A stretch of DNA of 64,000 bases from Brevundimonas sp. (GCA_004296955.1 SCVB01000006.1:55842-119841), one strand, 5' to 3'. Positions 8,504 through 18,524 are shown, counted from the stretch's first letter. Notes: generated by a model from the sequence alone, not told the origin. Numbers and translations: made by a program.

Positions 8504-10510
8504 GTGAGCATGCCTCGGTTGTCCGTGGCGCATGCACATCGCCCCTACCGCCCTGAAATCGATGGCTTGAGGGCCATCGCTGTACTCGGCGTTGTCTTGT
8601 ACCACGCCTTCCCGACCCTCCTGCCGGGCGGGTTCGTCGGTGTGGACGTGTTTTTTGTGATCTCGGGGTTCCTCATTACGGGGATCCTGGTCGGCGAGAC
8701 GGACACCGGCTGGCGAAGTTCGTTGGTCCACTTCTACGACCGTCGCGTCCGCCGCATCCTGCCAGCATTGATCTTCATGGTCGGGGTTGTGAGCGCCATC
8801 GCGTTGGTCGCTATGGCGCCGGGTGACCTCCGCGTGTTTGGCCGCTCACTGATGTCGGTAGCGGCGTTCACGTCCAACCAGTTCTTCTTCCAACAGACCG
8901 ACTATTTCAGCGCCGATGCGAACGACAATATTCTGCTGCACACATGGTCGCTGGGAATTGAGGAGCAGTTTTACCTCGTTTGGCCTCTAGCGGTGCTGGT
9001 CCTTTACAGGACACGTCTGCGACCGTGGGCTCCTGTTCTGATCGCGGTGGCGCTACTGATATCTTTGGCGTGGTCGCAACGCCTCCTTGCAAACGAGGCG
9101 CAGCCGGCGGCCTTCTACCTGTTCCGATCCCGCGGGTGGGAACTGCTGGTGGGCGCCTTGTTGGCGACCGGGGTGGCTCCACAGATTGGTCGAGAGTGGG
9201 TTCGACAGGCGGTAGCGGTTGCGGGATTGGCTGCGATCCTGGGCGCCATGTTGTTTATCGACGAGGGGACATCGTTTCCCGGCCTGCTCGCCTTGCTGCC
9301 CTGCCTCGGGGCGGCGGCCGTTATTCATGCAGGCCTGCCCGACAAGACCCTGGTCCACCGCCTGCTTGCATGGCGTGGCCTGGTGGGCGTCGGGCTGATT
9401 TCGTACTCACTCTACCTCTGGCACTGGCCCGCACTGGTCCTGCCCCGCCTGCTGCTGGCGCGTGAACTCTCGCCCCTGGAGGCTGGGGTCGCCGGTCTCG
9501 TCGCTCTGGCGATGGCGTGTTTCTCGTGGCGCTGGGTAGAGCGGCCGTTTCGGCGGCGCGGCCAAAGCGTTGGCGCTCGACAAGTGATCATCGCCGGCTT
9601 GACCGCCTTGATTTTGACGGCGGGCTTCGGGGCGGTCCTCTGGAAAGGGCAGGGATTTCCCCATCGCGCCTCATCCGATGTCCTGGAAGCGGAGGCGGCT
9701 GCATTGTCGCTGCCGATGCTGAGAAGCAGCTGTCATATGTCGGGGGCCACGCTACCCCCGGCCGTCCCTTGCACCTACCCCAAGGGCCAAGCGCCCGATG
9801 TGGTCCTTTGGGGTGATTCCCACGCAGATCATTTGATGCCCCTGGTATCGGCCTGGGCCCAATCGCAAGGGCGTGTGGTCCGTCAGATCAGCAAATCAGC
9901 CTGCCCGCCGCTGTTGGTCCAAGACGCGTCGTTCCTGTCGGAGGACTGCCCGGTATTCAACCAGGAAGTGCTCGCAGAACTGAAGCGTAAGGGACCGCCA
10001 ACTACCTTGGTGCTATCGGCCCGATGGACAACGTATATGGTCAGCTCTGGCCGGGAACCGGCCGATGCCGCCCGCCTCCTCGGCGCAGATATCGCGCAAT
10101 CGGTCGATGCAGTCCGCCGTGCTTGGGGGCCTGACGTTGAGGTTGTACTGGTGGGGCCCACGCCCGATTTCGGGCTCAGCCCCAGTCTCTGTTATGCGCG
10201 AGCCCGTTTCGCACGTCTGGACACTCGGCACTGCGAGATGGCGGTTGCACGCAATTCGAGCATGGCTGAGCTGGTGGAAGCCAATTTTGCAGCCCTCGCC
10301 CGAGAGACCCCGTCTGTCCGCGTGTTTCTCCCCCGCGCCGTCTTTTGTTCAGGACCGGACTGTCGAACCCGGGACGCGACCGGTCGGTTTTTGTTCCAGG
10401 ATGACGATCACCTGACCCCCACGGGTGCGTTGAATTTGATGCCTGCCTGGGACCAATTGCTGTCGACGAGTTCTGAACCTGACACCCGGAACGGTGAAAC
10501 TCGCTTGTAG
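8504..10510 (+). CDS. Membrane acyltransferase (acyltransferase_3/OafA type) with C-terminal SGNH domain
   Basis: 668 residues. The N-terminal ~370 form about ten membrane helices with the family motifs YRPEIDGLRAIAV, GVDVFFVISGFLI and HTWSLGIEEQFY; the family O-acylates cell-surface glycans. The C-terminal periplasmic SGNH domain has WGDSHADHLMP (Ser block) and DDDHLTPTG (Asp-x-x-His block), as in OatA/OafA fusions, which complete the acetyl transfer. The codon choice is looser and the GC lower by eye than in clpX and lon on either side, suggesting later arrival. Substrate unknown: LPS O-antigen, capsule or peptidoglycan-linked glycans are candidates. Confidence 0.9.
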   Translation: MSMPRLSVAHAHRPYRPEIDGLRAIAVLGVVLYHAFPTLLPGGFVGVDVFFVISGFLITGILVGETDTGWRSSLVHFYDRRVRRILPALIFMVGVVSAIALVAMAPGDLRVFGRSLMSVAAFTSNQFFFQQTDYFSADANDNILLHTWSLGIEEQFYLVWPLAVLVLYRTRLRPWAPVLIAVALLISLAWSQRLLANEAQPAAFYLFRSRGWELLVGALLATGVAPQIGREWVRQAVAVAGLAAILGAMLFIDEGTSFPGLLALLPCLGAAAVIHAGLPDKTLVHRLLAWRGLVGVGLISYSLYLWHWPALVLPRLLLARELSPLEAGVAGLVALAMACFSWRWVERPFRRRGQSVGARQVIIAGLTALILTAGFGAVLWKGQGFPHRASSDVLEAEAAALSLPMLRSSCHMSGATLPPAVPCTYPKGQAPDVVLWGDSHADHLMPLVSAWAQSQGRVVRQISKSACPPLLVQDASFLSEDCPVFNQEVLAELKRKGPPTTLVLSARWTTYMVSSGREPADAARLLGADIAQSVDAVRRAWGPDVEVVLVGPTPDFGLSPSLCYARARFARLDTRHCEMAVARNSSMAELVEANFAALARETPSVRVFLPRAVFCSGPDCRTRDATGRFLFQDDDHLTPTGALNLMPAWDQLLSTSSEPDTRNGETRL

Positions 10511-10684
10511 CTGGCGGCGCACTTCCTGATGATGGCCTCTACTCTCATCCCGAGGGTAATCTCGGCGGCCGTGGTTCTCCAACGAACACAGCGGTCGCAG
10601 GGGTCTCGGAGAGGTTGACGGATCAGGCATCGATCATTCGTCCCCAGACCAGTGGATGCGACTGCCGGCCAATTCGCGGTCAAG

Positions 10685-10714
10685 CTTGAACCCGGCAGCG
10701 GTGGGGCCACATAC
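10685..10714 (+). promoter_or_regulatory. Candidate heat-shock (sigma-32-type) promoter of lon
   Basis: CTTGAA (10685-10690), 16 nt, then CCACATAC (10707-10714) resembles the sigma-32 pattern CTTGAA / CCCATNT about 110 nt before lon. The gap 10511-10825 (315 nt) holds nothing else I can support: no RNA gene and no other plausible reading frame. Confidence 0.35.
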
Positions 10715-10825
10715 TGTCTCGAACGCCGTTGGAATCGACGGGTCATCCAGGATGCGCGGGCCCTCATCCGGGTCTCAGCCGCCGGGGCGACGGGCCGGAG
10801 ATTACCAATGGCCCAGGAGTGCATC

Positions 10826-13222
10826 ATGTCCGAGACCAAAACCCTGCCCGTCCTGCCGCTGAGAGACATCGTGGTCTTTCCGCACATGGTCGTGCCGCTG
10901 TTCGTGGGCCGCGAAAAGTCGGTCAAGGCCCTCGACGAGATCATGAAGGGCGAAAAGCAGATCCTGCTGGCGACCCAGAAGAACAGCGTCGATGACGACC
11001 CGTCCGCCGACGCCATCTATCCGATCGGCGTGCTGGCCACCGTGCTGCAGCTGCTCAAGCTGCCGGACGGCACCGTCAAGGTGCTGGTCGAGGGCAAGAG
11101 CCGCGCGCGTCTGACCAAATTCACCGACCGCACCGAATATTTCGAGGCCGAGGCCGTCGAGATCGCCGACGATCCGGGCGAGCCCGCCCAGTCGGAAGCC
11201 CTGCTGCGCGCCGTGATCGAGCAGTTCGAAAACTATGTGAAGCTGAACAAGAAGGTCCCGCCCGAGGCCCTCAGCTCCATTCCCCAGATCACCGACCCGT
11301 CCAAGCTGGCCGACAGCGTGGCGGCCCATCTGTCGGTCAAGATCGGCGACAAACAGGGTCTGCTTGAGACCATCGCCGTCCCGGCGCGTCTGGAGAAGGT
11401 CTACGGCCTGATGGAGGGCGAAATCTCCGTCCTGCAGGTCGAGAAGAAGATCCGCTCGCGCGTGAAGCGCCAGATGGAGAAGACCCAGCGCGAATATTAC
11501 CTGAACGAGCAGATGAAGGCGATCCAGCGCGAGCTGGGCGAGACCGACGACGCCCGTGACGAGGTGATGGAGCTGGAGAAGCGCATCCGCAAGACGCGCC
11601 TCAGCAAGGAAGCCCGGATCAAGGCCGAGGCCGAGGTCAAGAAGCTGCGCAACATGAGCCCGATGTCGGCGGAATCGACGGTGGTGCGCAACTACCTCGA
11701 CTGGCTGCTGTCGATCCCGTGGGGCAAGGCCAAGACGAAGGCCATCGACCTGAACAAGGCCGAGGCCATCCTCGAGGAGGACCACTACGGCCTCGAGAAG
11801 GTCAAGGAACGGATCATCGAATATCTGGCCGTCCAGGCGCGCACCAACAGCCTGAAGGGCCCGATCCTGTGCCTCGTCGGCCCTCCGGGCGTCGGCAAGA
11901 CCTCGCTGGCCAAGTCGATCGCCAAGGCCACCGGCCGGGAATACATCCGCATGTCGCTGGGCGGCGTGCGCGATGAGGCCGAGATCCGCGGCCACCGCCG
12001 GACCTATATCGGCTCCATGCCGGGCAAGATCATCCAGTCGATGAAGAAGGTGAAGACGACCAACGCCTTCATCCTGCTGGACGAGATCGACAAGCTGGGC
12101 GCCGACTGGCGCGGCGACCCGACCTCGGCCCTGCTGGAGGTGCTGGATCCGGCCCAGAACAACGCCTTCGGCGACCACTACCTCGAGGTCGACTACGACC
12201 TGTCCAACGTCATGTTCGTGACCACGGCCAATACGCTCAACATGCCCCAGCCCCTGCTGGACCGCATGGAGATCATCCGGGTCAGCGGCTACACCGAGGA
12301 CGAGAAGGTCGAGATCGCCAAGCGTCACGTCCTGCCCAAGGTCACCACCGAGAACGGCCTGACGCCGGCCGAATTCATCGTGCCGGAAAGTTCGATCCGC
12401 GATCTGATCCGCTATTACACGCGGGAAGCGGGGGTGCGCTCGCTGGAGCGGGCGCTCGGCGGCCTGGCCCGCAAGGCGGTGCGCGAGATGGCCCGTGAGA
12501 AGACGCTCACGATCACCGTCGACGACGCCAAGCTGGCCGAATACGCCGGGGTGCGGAAATACCGCTACGGCGAGACGGACGAGGAGGACCAGGTCGGCAT
12601 CGTCACCGGCCTGGCCTGGACCGAGTTCGGCGGCGAGATCCTGACCATCGAGGCGATCAAGATGCCGGGCCGCGGCCGCATGACCGTGACCGGCAACCTC
12701 AAGGAGGTGATGAAGGAGTCCATCTCCGCCGCCGCCTCCTACGTCCGGGCCCGGTCCCTCAGCATCGGCGTCAAGCCGCCGGCGTTCGAGAAGACCGACA
12801 TCCACGTGCACGTTCCGGACGGCGCCACGCCCAAGGACGGTCCTTCGGCGGGCGTGGCCATGACGGTCGCCATGGTCTCGGTCCTGACCGGCATTCCGAT
12901 CCGCAAGGACATCGCCATGACCGGCGAGATCACCCTGCGCGGCCGGGTCACCGCCATCGGCGGGCTGAAGGAGAAGCTGCTTGCGGCCCTGCGTTCGGGC
13001 ATCAAGACGGTGCTGATCCCGGAAGAGAACGAGAAGGACCTCGCCGACGTGCCCGACAATGTGAAGGGCGCGCTGGAGATCATCCCGATCAAGACCGCCG
13101 ACGAGGCCCTGAAATGGGCCCTGACCGGCAGCCTGACCCCGGTCGAATGGGACGAGGCCGCCGACCCCCTGCCGGCCGCCCAGCCGGTGCAGGACCCCGG
13201 CACGGTCGTCGCGACGCACTGA
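10826..13222 (+). CDS. lon: Lon ATP-dependent serine protease
   Basis: 798 residues, normal length. Cytoplasmic AAA+ protease hexamer that degrades misfolded and regulatory proteins (DnaA, CcrM and SciP in Caulobacter). LON substrate-binding domain at about 10-200, AAA+ module with Walker [10 protein letters not shown] and Walker [10 protein letters not shown], and a C-terminal protease domain with catalytic Ser in [11 protein letters not shown] (residue 674) and Lys about 43 residues later. Start at 10826 ([14 protein letters not shown]) is fixed by AGGAG 7 nt upstream; the ATG at 10808 and the longer open frame are rejected. Strong terminator follows. Confidence 0.98.
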   Translation: MSETKTLPVLPLRDIVVFPHMVVPLFVGREKSVKALDEIMKGEKQILLATQKNSVDDDPSADAIYPIGVLATVLQLLKLPDGTVKVLVEGKSRARLTKFTDRTEYFEAEAVEIADDPGEPAQSEALLRAVIEQFENYVKLNKKVPPEALSSIPQITDPSKLADSVAAHLSVKIGDKQGLLETIAVPARLEKVYGLMEGEISVLQVEKKIRSRVKRQMEKTQREYYLNEQMKAIQRELGETDDARDEVMELEKRIRKTRLSKEARIKAEAEVKKLRNMSPMSAESTVVRNYLDWLLSIPWGKAKTKAIDLNKAEAILEEDHYGLEKVKERIIEYLAVQARTNSLKGPILCLVGPPGVGKTSLAKSIAKATGREYIRMSLGGVRDEAEIRGHRRTYIGSMPGKIIQSMKKVKTTNAFILLDEIDKLGADWRGDPTSALLEVLDPAQNNAFGDHYLEVDYDLSNVMFVTTANTLNMPQPLLDRMEIIRVSGYTEDEKVEIAKRHVLPKVTTENGLTPAEFIVPESSIRDLIRYYTREAGVRSLERALGGLARKAVREMAREKTLTITVDDAKLAEYAGVRKYRYGETDEEDQVGIVTGLAWTEFGGEILTIEAIKMPGRGRMTVTGNLKEVMKESISAAASYVRARSLSIGVKPPAFEKTDIHVHVPDGATPKDGPSAGVAMTVAMVSVLTGIPIRKDIAMTGEITLRGRVTAIGGLKEKLLAALRSGIKTVLIPEENEKDLADVPDNVKGALEIIPIKTADEALKWALTGSLTPVEWDEAADPLPAAQPVQDPGTVVATH

Positions 13223-13243
13223 CGGTCTGAAACCGACGAAAAG

Positions 13244-13280
13244 AACCCCGCCCGGAGCGATCTGGGCGGGGTTTCCTTTT
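13244..13280 (+). terminator. Intrinsic terminator of lon
   Basis: A perfect 10-bp stem AACCCCGCCC / GGGCGGGGTT (13244-13253, 13264-13273) followed by TCCTTTT. Confidence 0.88.
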
Positions 13281-13336
13281 GTGCTGCATAGGCGGATGTA
13301 TCTGCTGTTCGGCCTTCGGGACGACTGGAGATTTCC

Positions 13337-14119
13337 ATGGCCGACCTCCATTCGGATACGCACGACGCCCGGGCCGCCCTCAACAAGGTGCCGGCCGTCA
13401 CGCTGATCTTCTGGGTTGTGAAGATTCTCGCCACCACATTGGGCGAAACCGCAGGCGACACCGTCAGCATGACGCTGAATGCGGGCTATCTTGTCGGTAC
13501 GGCGATCTTTCTGCCTCTGCTCGTCCTGCTGATTGCCTGGCAGATCAGGGTCCGCAGGTTCAACTCCTGGCTCTACTGGGCCACGATCATCGCCTCGACC
13601 ACGGCGGGCACGACCCTGGCCGATTTCGCCACCCGTTCGCTCGGCATCGGCTACACGGGCGGATCTCTCCTGCTTTTCACCCTGGTCGCGGCCTGTCTGA
13701 TCGCCTGGCGGGCGACTTTGGGCTCCATATCCGTCGACACGGTGTCCAAGCCCCGTGAGGAGATGTTCTACTGGGCCACGATCACGGCCTCACAGACCTT
13801 GGGGACCGCCCTCGGGGACTGGACGGCTGATACTGGCGGTCTGGGTTATCTGGGCGCCGCCGCCATTTTCGCGGGCCTCCTGGCACTCGTCGCGGCGCTC
13901 CATTTCGGAACCCGGATCAGCCGGGCGGTGCTGTTTTGGTCGGCTTTCATCCTGACTCGCCCGTTGGGAGCCGCGGTGGGGGATTTTCTCGACAAGCCCG
14001 TCGACCACGGCGGCCTTGCCCTGAGCCGCCCACTCGCATCATTGCTTCTCGCTGGAGCGATTGTGTTGATTCTCTGGTGGATTCCGCAGCGCCCCGGCAC
14101 CCACCCTGTTTCGACCTGA
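13337..14119 (+). CDS. Four-repeat membrane protein of the COG4705 type
   Basis: 260 residues, about eight membrane helices arranged as four tandem units of roughly 55-60 residues. Each unit has an aromatic residue, then a T-x-G-x-x-x-[GA]-D signature: ATTLGETAGDTVS, ASTTAGTTLADFA, ASQTLGTALGDWT and LTRPLGAAVGDFL. Polar Thr/Asp residues repeating inside helices suggest a pore or transporter, and this matches the uncharacterised membrane family I know as COG4705. Substrate unknown. GGAG precedes the ATG. The next gene starts 9 nt after the stop, so the two are probably one operon. Confidence 0.75.
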   Translation: MADLHSDTHDARAALNKVPAVTLIFWVVKILATTLGETAGDTVSMTLNAGYLVGTAIFLPLLVLLIAWQIRVRRFNSWLYWATIIASTTAGTTLADFATRSLGIGYTGGSLLLFTLVAACLIAWRATLGSISVDTVSKPREEMFYWATITASQTLGTALGDWTADTGGLGYLGAAAIFAGLLALVAALHFGTRISRAVLFWSAFILTRPLGAAVGDFLDKPVDHGGLALSRPLASLLLAGAIVLILWWIPQRPGTHPVST

Positions 14120-14128
14120 GGACAACGA

Positions 14129-14746
14129 TTGGCCGATCCAGACCACCTTCGTCGTGTGCAACTGATCCGGAAGGCGGCGCTGCTCTTCGCGCTGCTGGCG
14201 GCCTGCGCCCTCGCCGCGATCACCAACACCTTCGCATCCGTTCCCTGGCTGCACGATGGCGTCGAGGTCCTGGGAAGGGCCATGATTGTCATCTGCGTGG
14301 TCGGCCGCGCCTGGTGCTCGCTGTACATCGGCGGTCGCAAAAAGGCGGAGATCGTCACCGGCGGGCCATACTCGCTCTGCCGCAATCCGCTCTATCTGTT
14401 CAGCTTCATCGGCGCCTTCGGCATGGGCGCCCAGACCGGCAGCATCGTCATCGCGTTGCTGTTCGTCATCATCGCCTTTGCGGTCTTCTACGTCACCGTC
14501 CGACAGGAGGAAGTCTGGCTGACCACCACCTTCGGTGATGAGTACCGGGCCTATTGCGCGCGCACCCCCCGCTTCTGGCCCCGGTTCTCGAAATGGAGAG
14601 ACACCGACACCATCGAGGTCCGGCCGGTGTTCTTCCTGACGACGCTGCGGGATGGCCTGGCCTTTTTCCTGGCCATCCCGATCTTCGAAGCGCTGGAACA
14701 TGCCCAGGACGTCGGTTGGGTCCAGGTCCTGTTCAGCATGCCCTGA
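14129..14746 (+). CDS. Isoprenylcysteine/phospholipid methyltransferase-like membrane protein
   Basis: 205 residues with four or five membrane helices and the ICMT/PEMT signature GGPYSLCRNPLYL, followed by RQEEVWLTTTFGDEY, the conserved Glu-rich SAM-site helix. The family methylates hydrophobic substrates (isoprenylcysteine, phosphatidylethanolamine); the substrate here is not known. The start is a TTG at 14129 with GAGG 6-9 nt before it; no in-frame ATG exists nearby. Starts 9 nt after the COG4705-type gene and is convergent with the pirin gene. Confidence 0.75.
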   Translation: MADPDHLRRVQLIRKAALLFALLAACALAAITNTFASVPWLHDGVEVLGRAMIVICVVGRAWCSLYIGGRKKAEIVTGGPYSLCRNPLYLFSFIGAFGMGAQTGSIVIALLFVIIAFAVFYVTVRQEEVWLTTTFGDEYRAYCARTPRFWPRFSKWRDTDTIEVRPVFFLTTLRDGLAFFLAIPIFEALEHAQDVGWVQVLFSMP

Positions 14747-14752
14747 TCGCAT

Positions 14753-15448
14753 TCAGAGGCTGTCGACCATCACCAGTTCCGCATCGTCCTTCGCGGTGAT
14801 CGTGATCTCCGCCTCGTCCTTGATCGCCGCCCCGTCGCGGGCGTTCAGGGCTACGCCGTTGACCTCGACCGCGCCGACCGCGGGCACCAGATAGGCGCGG
14901 CGGCCCTCGGCGAGGCTGTAGGTCAGGCTCTCGCCGGCCTTGAGCGTCGCGCCGAGGACGCGGGCGTCGGCGTTGATGGTCAGGGCGTCATCCGTGGGAT
15001 CGCCCGAGGCCAGGACCTGGAATTTTCCGGTCCGGTCCGATTTCGGGAAGGGCTTCATGCCCCAGCCCGGTTTCGCGCCCGGCTTGTCGGTCTCGATCCA
15101 GATCTGGAACAGGGTGGTCATCTCGTTCTCGAGATTGAACTCGGAATGGCGCACGCCGGTCCCAGCGCTCATCACCTGCACGTCGCCCGCGCCCGTGCGG
15201 CCGCGGTTGCCCATGGAATCCTCATGGGTGATGGCCCCCGTGCGGACATAGGTGATGATCTCCATGTCGGCGTGGGGGTGGGGCGGAAAGCCCGACTGGG
15301 CGGCGATCTCGTCGTCATTCCAGACGCGCAGCCGGCCCCAGCTCATGCGGGCCGGGTCATAGTAGCCGGCGAAGGAGAAATGGTGTTTGGCGTTCAGCCA
15401 GCCGTGGTTGGCGCCGCCGAGGGTGTTGAAGGGTCGAACGTCGATCAT
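14753..15448 (-). CDS. Pirin-family bicupin protein (YhhW/quercetinase-like)
   Basis: 231 residues, two cupin barrels. The N-terminal barrel has the metal site HPHADMEIITYV and a later GVRHSEFN, matching the His-His-His-Glu iron ligands of pirins and E. coli YhhW. Members of this subgroup can act as quercetin 2,3-dioxygenases or bind transcription machinery; activity here is not predictable. It starts with MIDVRPFNTLGGANHGW, the normal family N-terminus. Convergent with the ICMT-like gene. Confidence 0.9.
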   Translation of the reverse strand: MIDVRPFNTLGGANHGWLNAKHHFSFAGYYDPARMSWGRLRVWNDDEIAAQSGFPPHPHADMEIITYVRTGAITHEDSMGNRGRTGAGDVQVMSAGTGVRHSEFNLENEMTTLFQIWIETDKPGAKPGWGMKPFPKSDRTGKFQVLASGDPTDDALTINADARVLGATLKAGESLTYSLAEGRRAYLVPAVGAVEVNGVALNARDGAAIKDEAEITITAKDDAELVMVDSL

Positions 15449-15509
15449 GGGGATGCTCCCGGGACTCCGAGGGTTAGAAACCTCGCTGGCGCCTATATAG
15501 GTAACAGTG

Positions 15510-15932
15510 TCAGTGGCGAAAAGGGGTCAGCGAGCCCCATAGTCTGCCGCAGGGGTCAGGAACGGGTGCAAGCCTGAAATAGGCGGCTTTTCTGCTGGAG
15601 ATCCGGTCCAATGCTATCGGGTCTCCAACGCGGCAGTTCAGGCGTGCGGGGACTTCAATGCGAGTGATGAGGCCTTCGACCTCGATGCTGGCGTCCGGCA
15701 CGGAGCCGCGGCCCTCAATGTCGACGAAGCCCATCCCCAGGATCCGGCCCTCAACGCGCGTCTTCTGCCGAGGCCCTCGGGAGAGCACCCAGGGCGCCCC
15801 CACAGCGAGCGCCGCGACCACGAATGCAGCGACAAAGACGATGATCAGCGCGCCTCGGTGATTGAACTGGTCGATGATCCAGGAGGGCAGGGCGCGCAAC
15901 GGCAGGCGGTGCGAATTGCGCTGGCGTCTCAC
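15510..15932 (-). CDS. Hypothetical single-pass membrane protein downstream of aroC
   Basis: 140 residues: a short basic N-terminus, one membrane helix (about 28-50, ALIIVFVAAFVVAALAVG), then a beta-rich extracytoplasmic domain with two Cys. GTG start 5 nt after the aroC stop indicates cotranscription or coupling with aroC. No domain recognised. Codon use is a little less biased than in aroC. Confidence 0.6.
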   Translation of the reverse strand: MRRQRNSHRLPLRALPSWIIDQFNHRGALIIVFVAAFVVAALAVGAPWVLSRGPRQKTRVEGRILGMGFVDIEGRGSVPDASIEVEGLITRIEVPARLNCRVGDPIALDRISSRKAAYFRLAPVPDPCGRLWGSLTPFRH

Positions 15933-15937
15933 CGGTC

Positions 15938-17023
15938 CTAGCCCACCTGCGCCCGGTGCCGCAGCATCGCATCCGCCAGCACGCAGGCGGCCATGGCCTC
16001 GACGACCGGCACGCCGCGAAGGGCGACGCAGGGGTCGTGACGGCCGCGGGTCGCGACCTCGGTCTCGGTCCCGTCGCGGGTGATGGTCTGGCCCGGGGTC
16101 AGGATGGAGGACGTGGGCTTGAACGCCACCCGCGCCGTCAGCGCCTGGCCCGTCGATATGCCGCCGAGCACCCCGCCCGCATGGTTGGACAGGAAGACGG
16201 GCCGCCCGTCCTCGCCCAGCCGCATGGCGTCGGCGTTGTCCTCGCCGGTCAGTTCGGCCGCGCCGAAGCCGGCCCCGATCTCGACGCCCTTGACGGCGTT
16301 GATCGACATCATCGCCGCCGCCAGTTCGGCGTCCAGCTTGCCGTAGATGGGCGCGCCCCAGCCCGCGGGAACGCCCGTGACCTCAAGGGCCACGACGGCG
16401 CCGATCGACGACCCCGCCTTGCGCACGCCGTCCAGATAATCCTCCCACGCCGGCACGACGTCAGCCGAGGCCGCGAACAGCGGGTTGTCGTACACGGCGT
16501 CGAAGTCCATGGCCTCGGGGGCGATCCGGTGCGGGCCCAGCTGGACAACGCCGGCGCGGATGCTGACTCGCTCGCCCAGCACCTTGCGCGCCACGGCGCC
16601 CGCCGCGACCCGCATGGCCGTCTCGCGCGCCGATGAGCGCCCGCCGCCGCGGTGGTCGCGGACGCCGTATTTGGCCTGGTAGGCATAGTCCGCGTGGCCG
16701 GGCCGGTAGGCGCGGGCGATCTCGCCATAGTCCTTCGAGCGCGCGTCCTCGTTCTCGATCTGGATCGCGATGGGCGCGCCCGTGGTCACCGGGCCGTTCC
16801 CGTCGTCGAACACGCCCGAGAGGATGCGCGCCGTGTCGCTCTCCCGCCGCTGGGTGACGAAGCGGCTGCCGCCCGGCTTGCGCCGGTCCAGCCACGGCTG
16901 CAGGTCGGCCTCGGTCAGGGGGATCAGCGGCGGACAGCCGTCGATGACGCAGCCGATCGCCGGCCCGTGGCTCTCGCCCCAGGTGGTCACGCGGAACAGA
17001 TGGCCGAAGCTGTTGTGGGACAT
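15938..17023 (-). CDS. aroC: Chorismate synthase
   Basis: 361 residues. Converts EPSP to chorismate, the last shikimate-pathway step, with reduced FMN as cofactor. Family signatures are visible: [17 protein letters not shown] at the N-terminus, [14 protein letters not shown], the [10 protein letters not shown] stretch with catalytic His/Arg, and GGISTGQ, RHDPC near the end. Start [20 protein letters not shown] is the typical one. Sits between a J-like protein gene (9 nt upstream) and a membrane protein gene (5 nt downstream), all on the minus strand. Confidence 0.97.
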   Translation of the reverse strand: MSHNSFGHLFRVTTWGESHGPAIGCVIDGCPPLIPLTEADLQPWLDRRKPGGSRFVTQRRESDTARILSGVFDDGNGPVTTGAPIAIQIENEDARSKDYGEIARAYRPGHADYAYQAKYGVRDHRGGGRSSARETAMRVAAGAVARKVLGERVSIRAGVVQLGPHRIAPEAMDFDAVYDNPLFAASADVVPAWEDYLDGVRKAGSSIGAVVALEVTGVPAGWGAPIYGKLDAELAAAMMSINAVKGVEIGAGFGAAELTGEDNADAMRLGEDGRPVFLSNHAGGVLGGISTGQALTARVAFKPTSSILTPGQTITRDGTETEVATRGRHDPCVALRGVPVVEAMAACVLADAMLRHRAQVG

Positions 17024-17032
17024 GGAAGCGAC

Positions 17033-17779
17033 CTAAGCCGCCATGCGGTCCGGCGTCCAGACGCGGGTGAAGCGGACCAGCAGGTCCTCGGCCGCCGAGG
17101 GCGCATCCTCGCAGGGCTCCAGGGTCACGAACAGATGGCCCTGGGGCCGGCTCCCGCGCGCCGGCAGACCCAGACCCTTGAGCCTCAGCCGCAGCGGCTG
17201 ATGGCCGGCGACCAGCCAGGCCGAGCGCGGGCCGGCGTGGGTCTCGACCTCCAGCCGCCCGCCGTCCTCGAGCAGGCGGGGGGAGACCGGGCAGGTCATG
17301 TAGAGGTCGTCGCCGACGGCGCTCAGACCGTGGGCGCCGCGCACCAGCACCGGCAGATACAGGTCGGCGCCGCCTTCGCCCGCCGCTCGCAGGCGTAGGT
17401 GTTCGCCCGTGCGCAGCCCCGCCGGGACCCGGACCCGCAGGCGGCGGCCCTCCGGCCGGACCTCCACCACGCCGCCGCGAAGCGCGTCCAGCGGACTGAT
17501 CGCCAGCACCGGCGGCGTCGCGGGTCGGTTCGCCGGCCCGGCCAGGGCCAGGGGCGCGGTCTGCCGCTGGATCAGACGCCAGGCGGCGATGGTCCGGCGG
17601 AACCGGGCCTCGCTGCCGCCTGCGGCTTCTGGCCGCGCCGCCTTGATGGCGATGCGGAAGGCCGCGGTCAGCGCCTCGCCCTCCACCGGGCCGGTCAGGC
17701 CAAGCAGGGCCAAGGCTTCGCGGATCGAGGCGACTTCATTGTGCGATCGGGCGCGCATCGGCGCACTAAGGCCCTGCAC
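17033..17779 (-). CDS. DnaJ C-terminal-domain protein with degenerate J-like N-terminus
   Basis: 248 residues. The N-terminal ~70 residues follow the helix pattern of a J domain ([20 protein letters not shown], then [13 protein letters not shown]), but the HPD tripeptide needed to stimulate DnaK is missing; ARPEA stands in its place. The C-terminal ~150 residues ([58 protein letters not shown]) match the DnaJ substrate-binding domains, without a zinc-finger region. It may bind clients but not drive DnaK. ATG at 17758 is an alternative start. Divergent from pdxH. Confidence 0.8.
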   Translation of the reverse strand: MQGLSAPMRARSHNEVASIREALALLGLTGPVEGEALTAAFRIAIKAARPEAAGGSEARFRRTIAAWRLIQRQTAPLALAGPANRPATPPVLAISPLDALRGGVVEVRPEGRRLRVRVPAGLRTGEHLRLRAAGEGGADLYLPVLVRGAHGLSAVGDDLYMTCPVSPRLLEDGGRLEVETHAGPRSAWLVAGHQPLRLRLKGLGLPARGSRPQGHLFVTLEPCEDAPSAAEDLLVRFTRVWTPDRMAA

Positions 17780-17831
17780 ATGGTCAAGGCCGGGTTAACC
17801 GTGAAGCCTCTCCCCAGCCGCCCCGCGAGGG

Positions 17832-17837
17832 TCTATC
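17832..17837 (+). promoter_or_regulatory. Possible -10 element of a leaderless pdxH transcript
   Basis: TCTATC ends 8 nt before the pdxH ATG, with no Shine-Dalgarno site between; the same layout is seen at 5990. Confidence 0.3.
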
Positions 17838-17845
17838 TGCACCCC

Positions 17846-18520
17846 ATGACCGCACCTGTGATCCCGCCCAGCCCGACCCGCGAAGAGTATGCGGAGCAGT
17901 ACGCCGCCGCCCTGGCCGCCAATGGCGACGAATCGATCTTCGAACGGGCCGAGCCGATCGGCCTGTTCGTCGACTGGCTGGGCGACGCAAAGGGGACCGA
18001 GCCGAACGACGCCAACGCCATGACCCTGGCCACGGTCGACGCCGACGGGGCGCCCGACGCCCGGATCGTCCTGCTGAAGGACGTCGATGCGCGCGGCTTC
18101 ACCTTCTATTCCAACAGCGAGAGCGCCAAGGGCCGGGATCTGGCGGTTCATCCGCGCGCCGCCCTGCTGTTCCACTGGAAATCGCTGCGCCGGCAGGTGC
18201 GGGTGCGGGGCGAGATCGAGCCGGTCAGCGCGGCCGAGGCCGACGCCTATTTCGCCAGCCGGGCGCGCGAGAGCCGCATCGGGGCCTGGGCCTCGGACCA
18301 GTCGCGGCCGCTGGACAGTCGCGCCGCCCTCGAGGCGGCGGTGGCCCGCGAGACGGCGCGGTTCGCGGACCAGGACGTGCCCCGGCCGGCTCGCTGGACG
18401 GGCTGGCGCGTGATTCCCGAAAGCGTCGAATTCTGGCGCGACCGGCCCTTCCGCCTGCATGACCGGCTGCGGTTCGAGCGGGGCCGGGACGGATGGAGCC
18501 GGACGCGGCTGTGGCCGTAA
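17846..18520 (+). CDS. pdxH: Pyridoxamine 5'-phosphate oxidase
   Basis: 224 residues. FMN enzyme that oxidises pyridoxine/pyridoxamine 5'-phosphate to pyridoxal 5'-phosphate, the last step of vitamin B6 synthesis and salvage. Conserved blocks: [49 protein letters not shown] and the C-terminal [21 protein letters not shown]. Start at 17846 ([10 protein letters not shown]) gives the usual length; the open frame far upstream overlaps the divergent J-like gene and is rejected. Convergent with a TetR gene 4 nt away. Confidence 0.96.
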   Translation: MTAPVIPPSPTREEYAEQYAAALAANGDESIFERAEPIGLFVDWLGDAKGTEPNDANAMTLATVDADGAPDARIVLLKDVDARGFTFYSNSESAKGRDLAVHPRAALLFHWKSLRRQVRVRGEIEPVSAAEADAYFASRARESRIGAWASDQSRPLDSRAALEAAVARETARFADQDVPRPARWTGWRVIPESVEFWRDRPFRLHDRLRFERGRDGWSRTRLWP

Positions 18521-18524
18521 GGCG

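Noticed and set aside
10652-10825. N-terminal extension of Lon to 10652
   Set aside because: It lacks family similarity, has no ribosome site and covers the likely promoter; AGGAG fits ATG 10826.
17399-17845. Long upstream extension of pdxH
   Set aside because: Overlaps the divergent J-like gene and encodes low-complexity sequence; family similarity starts at 17846.
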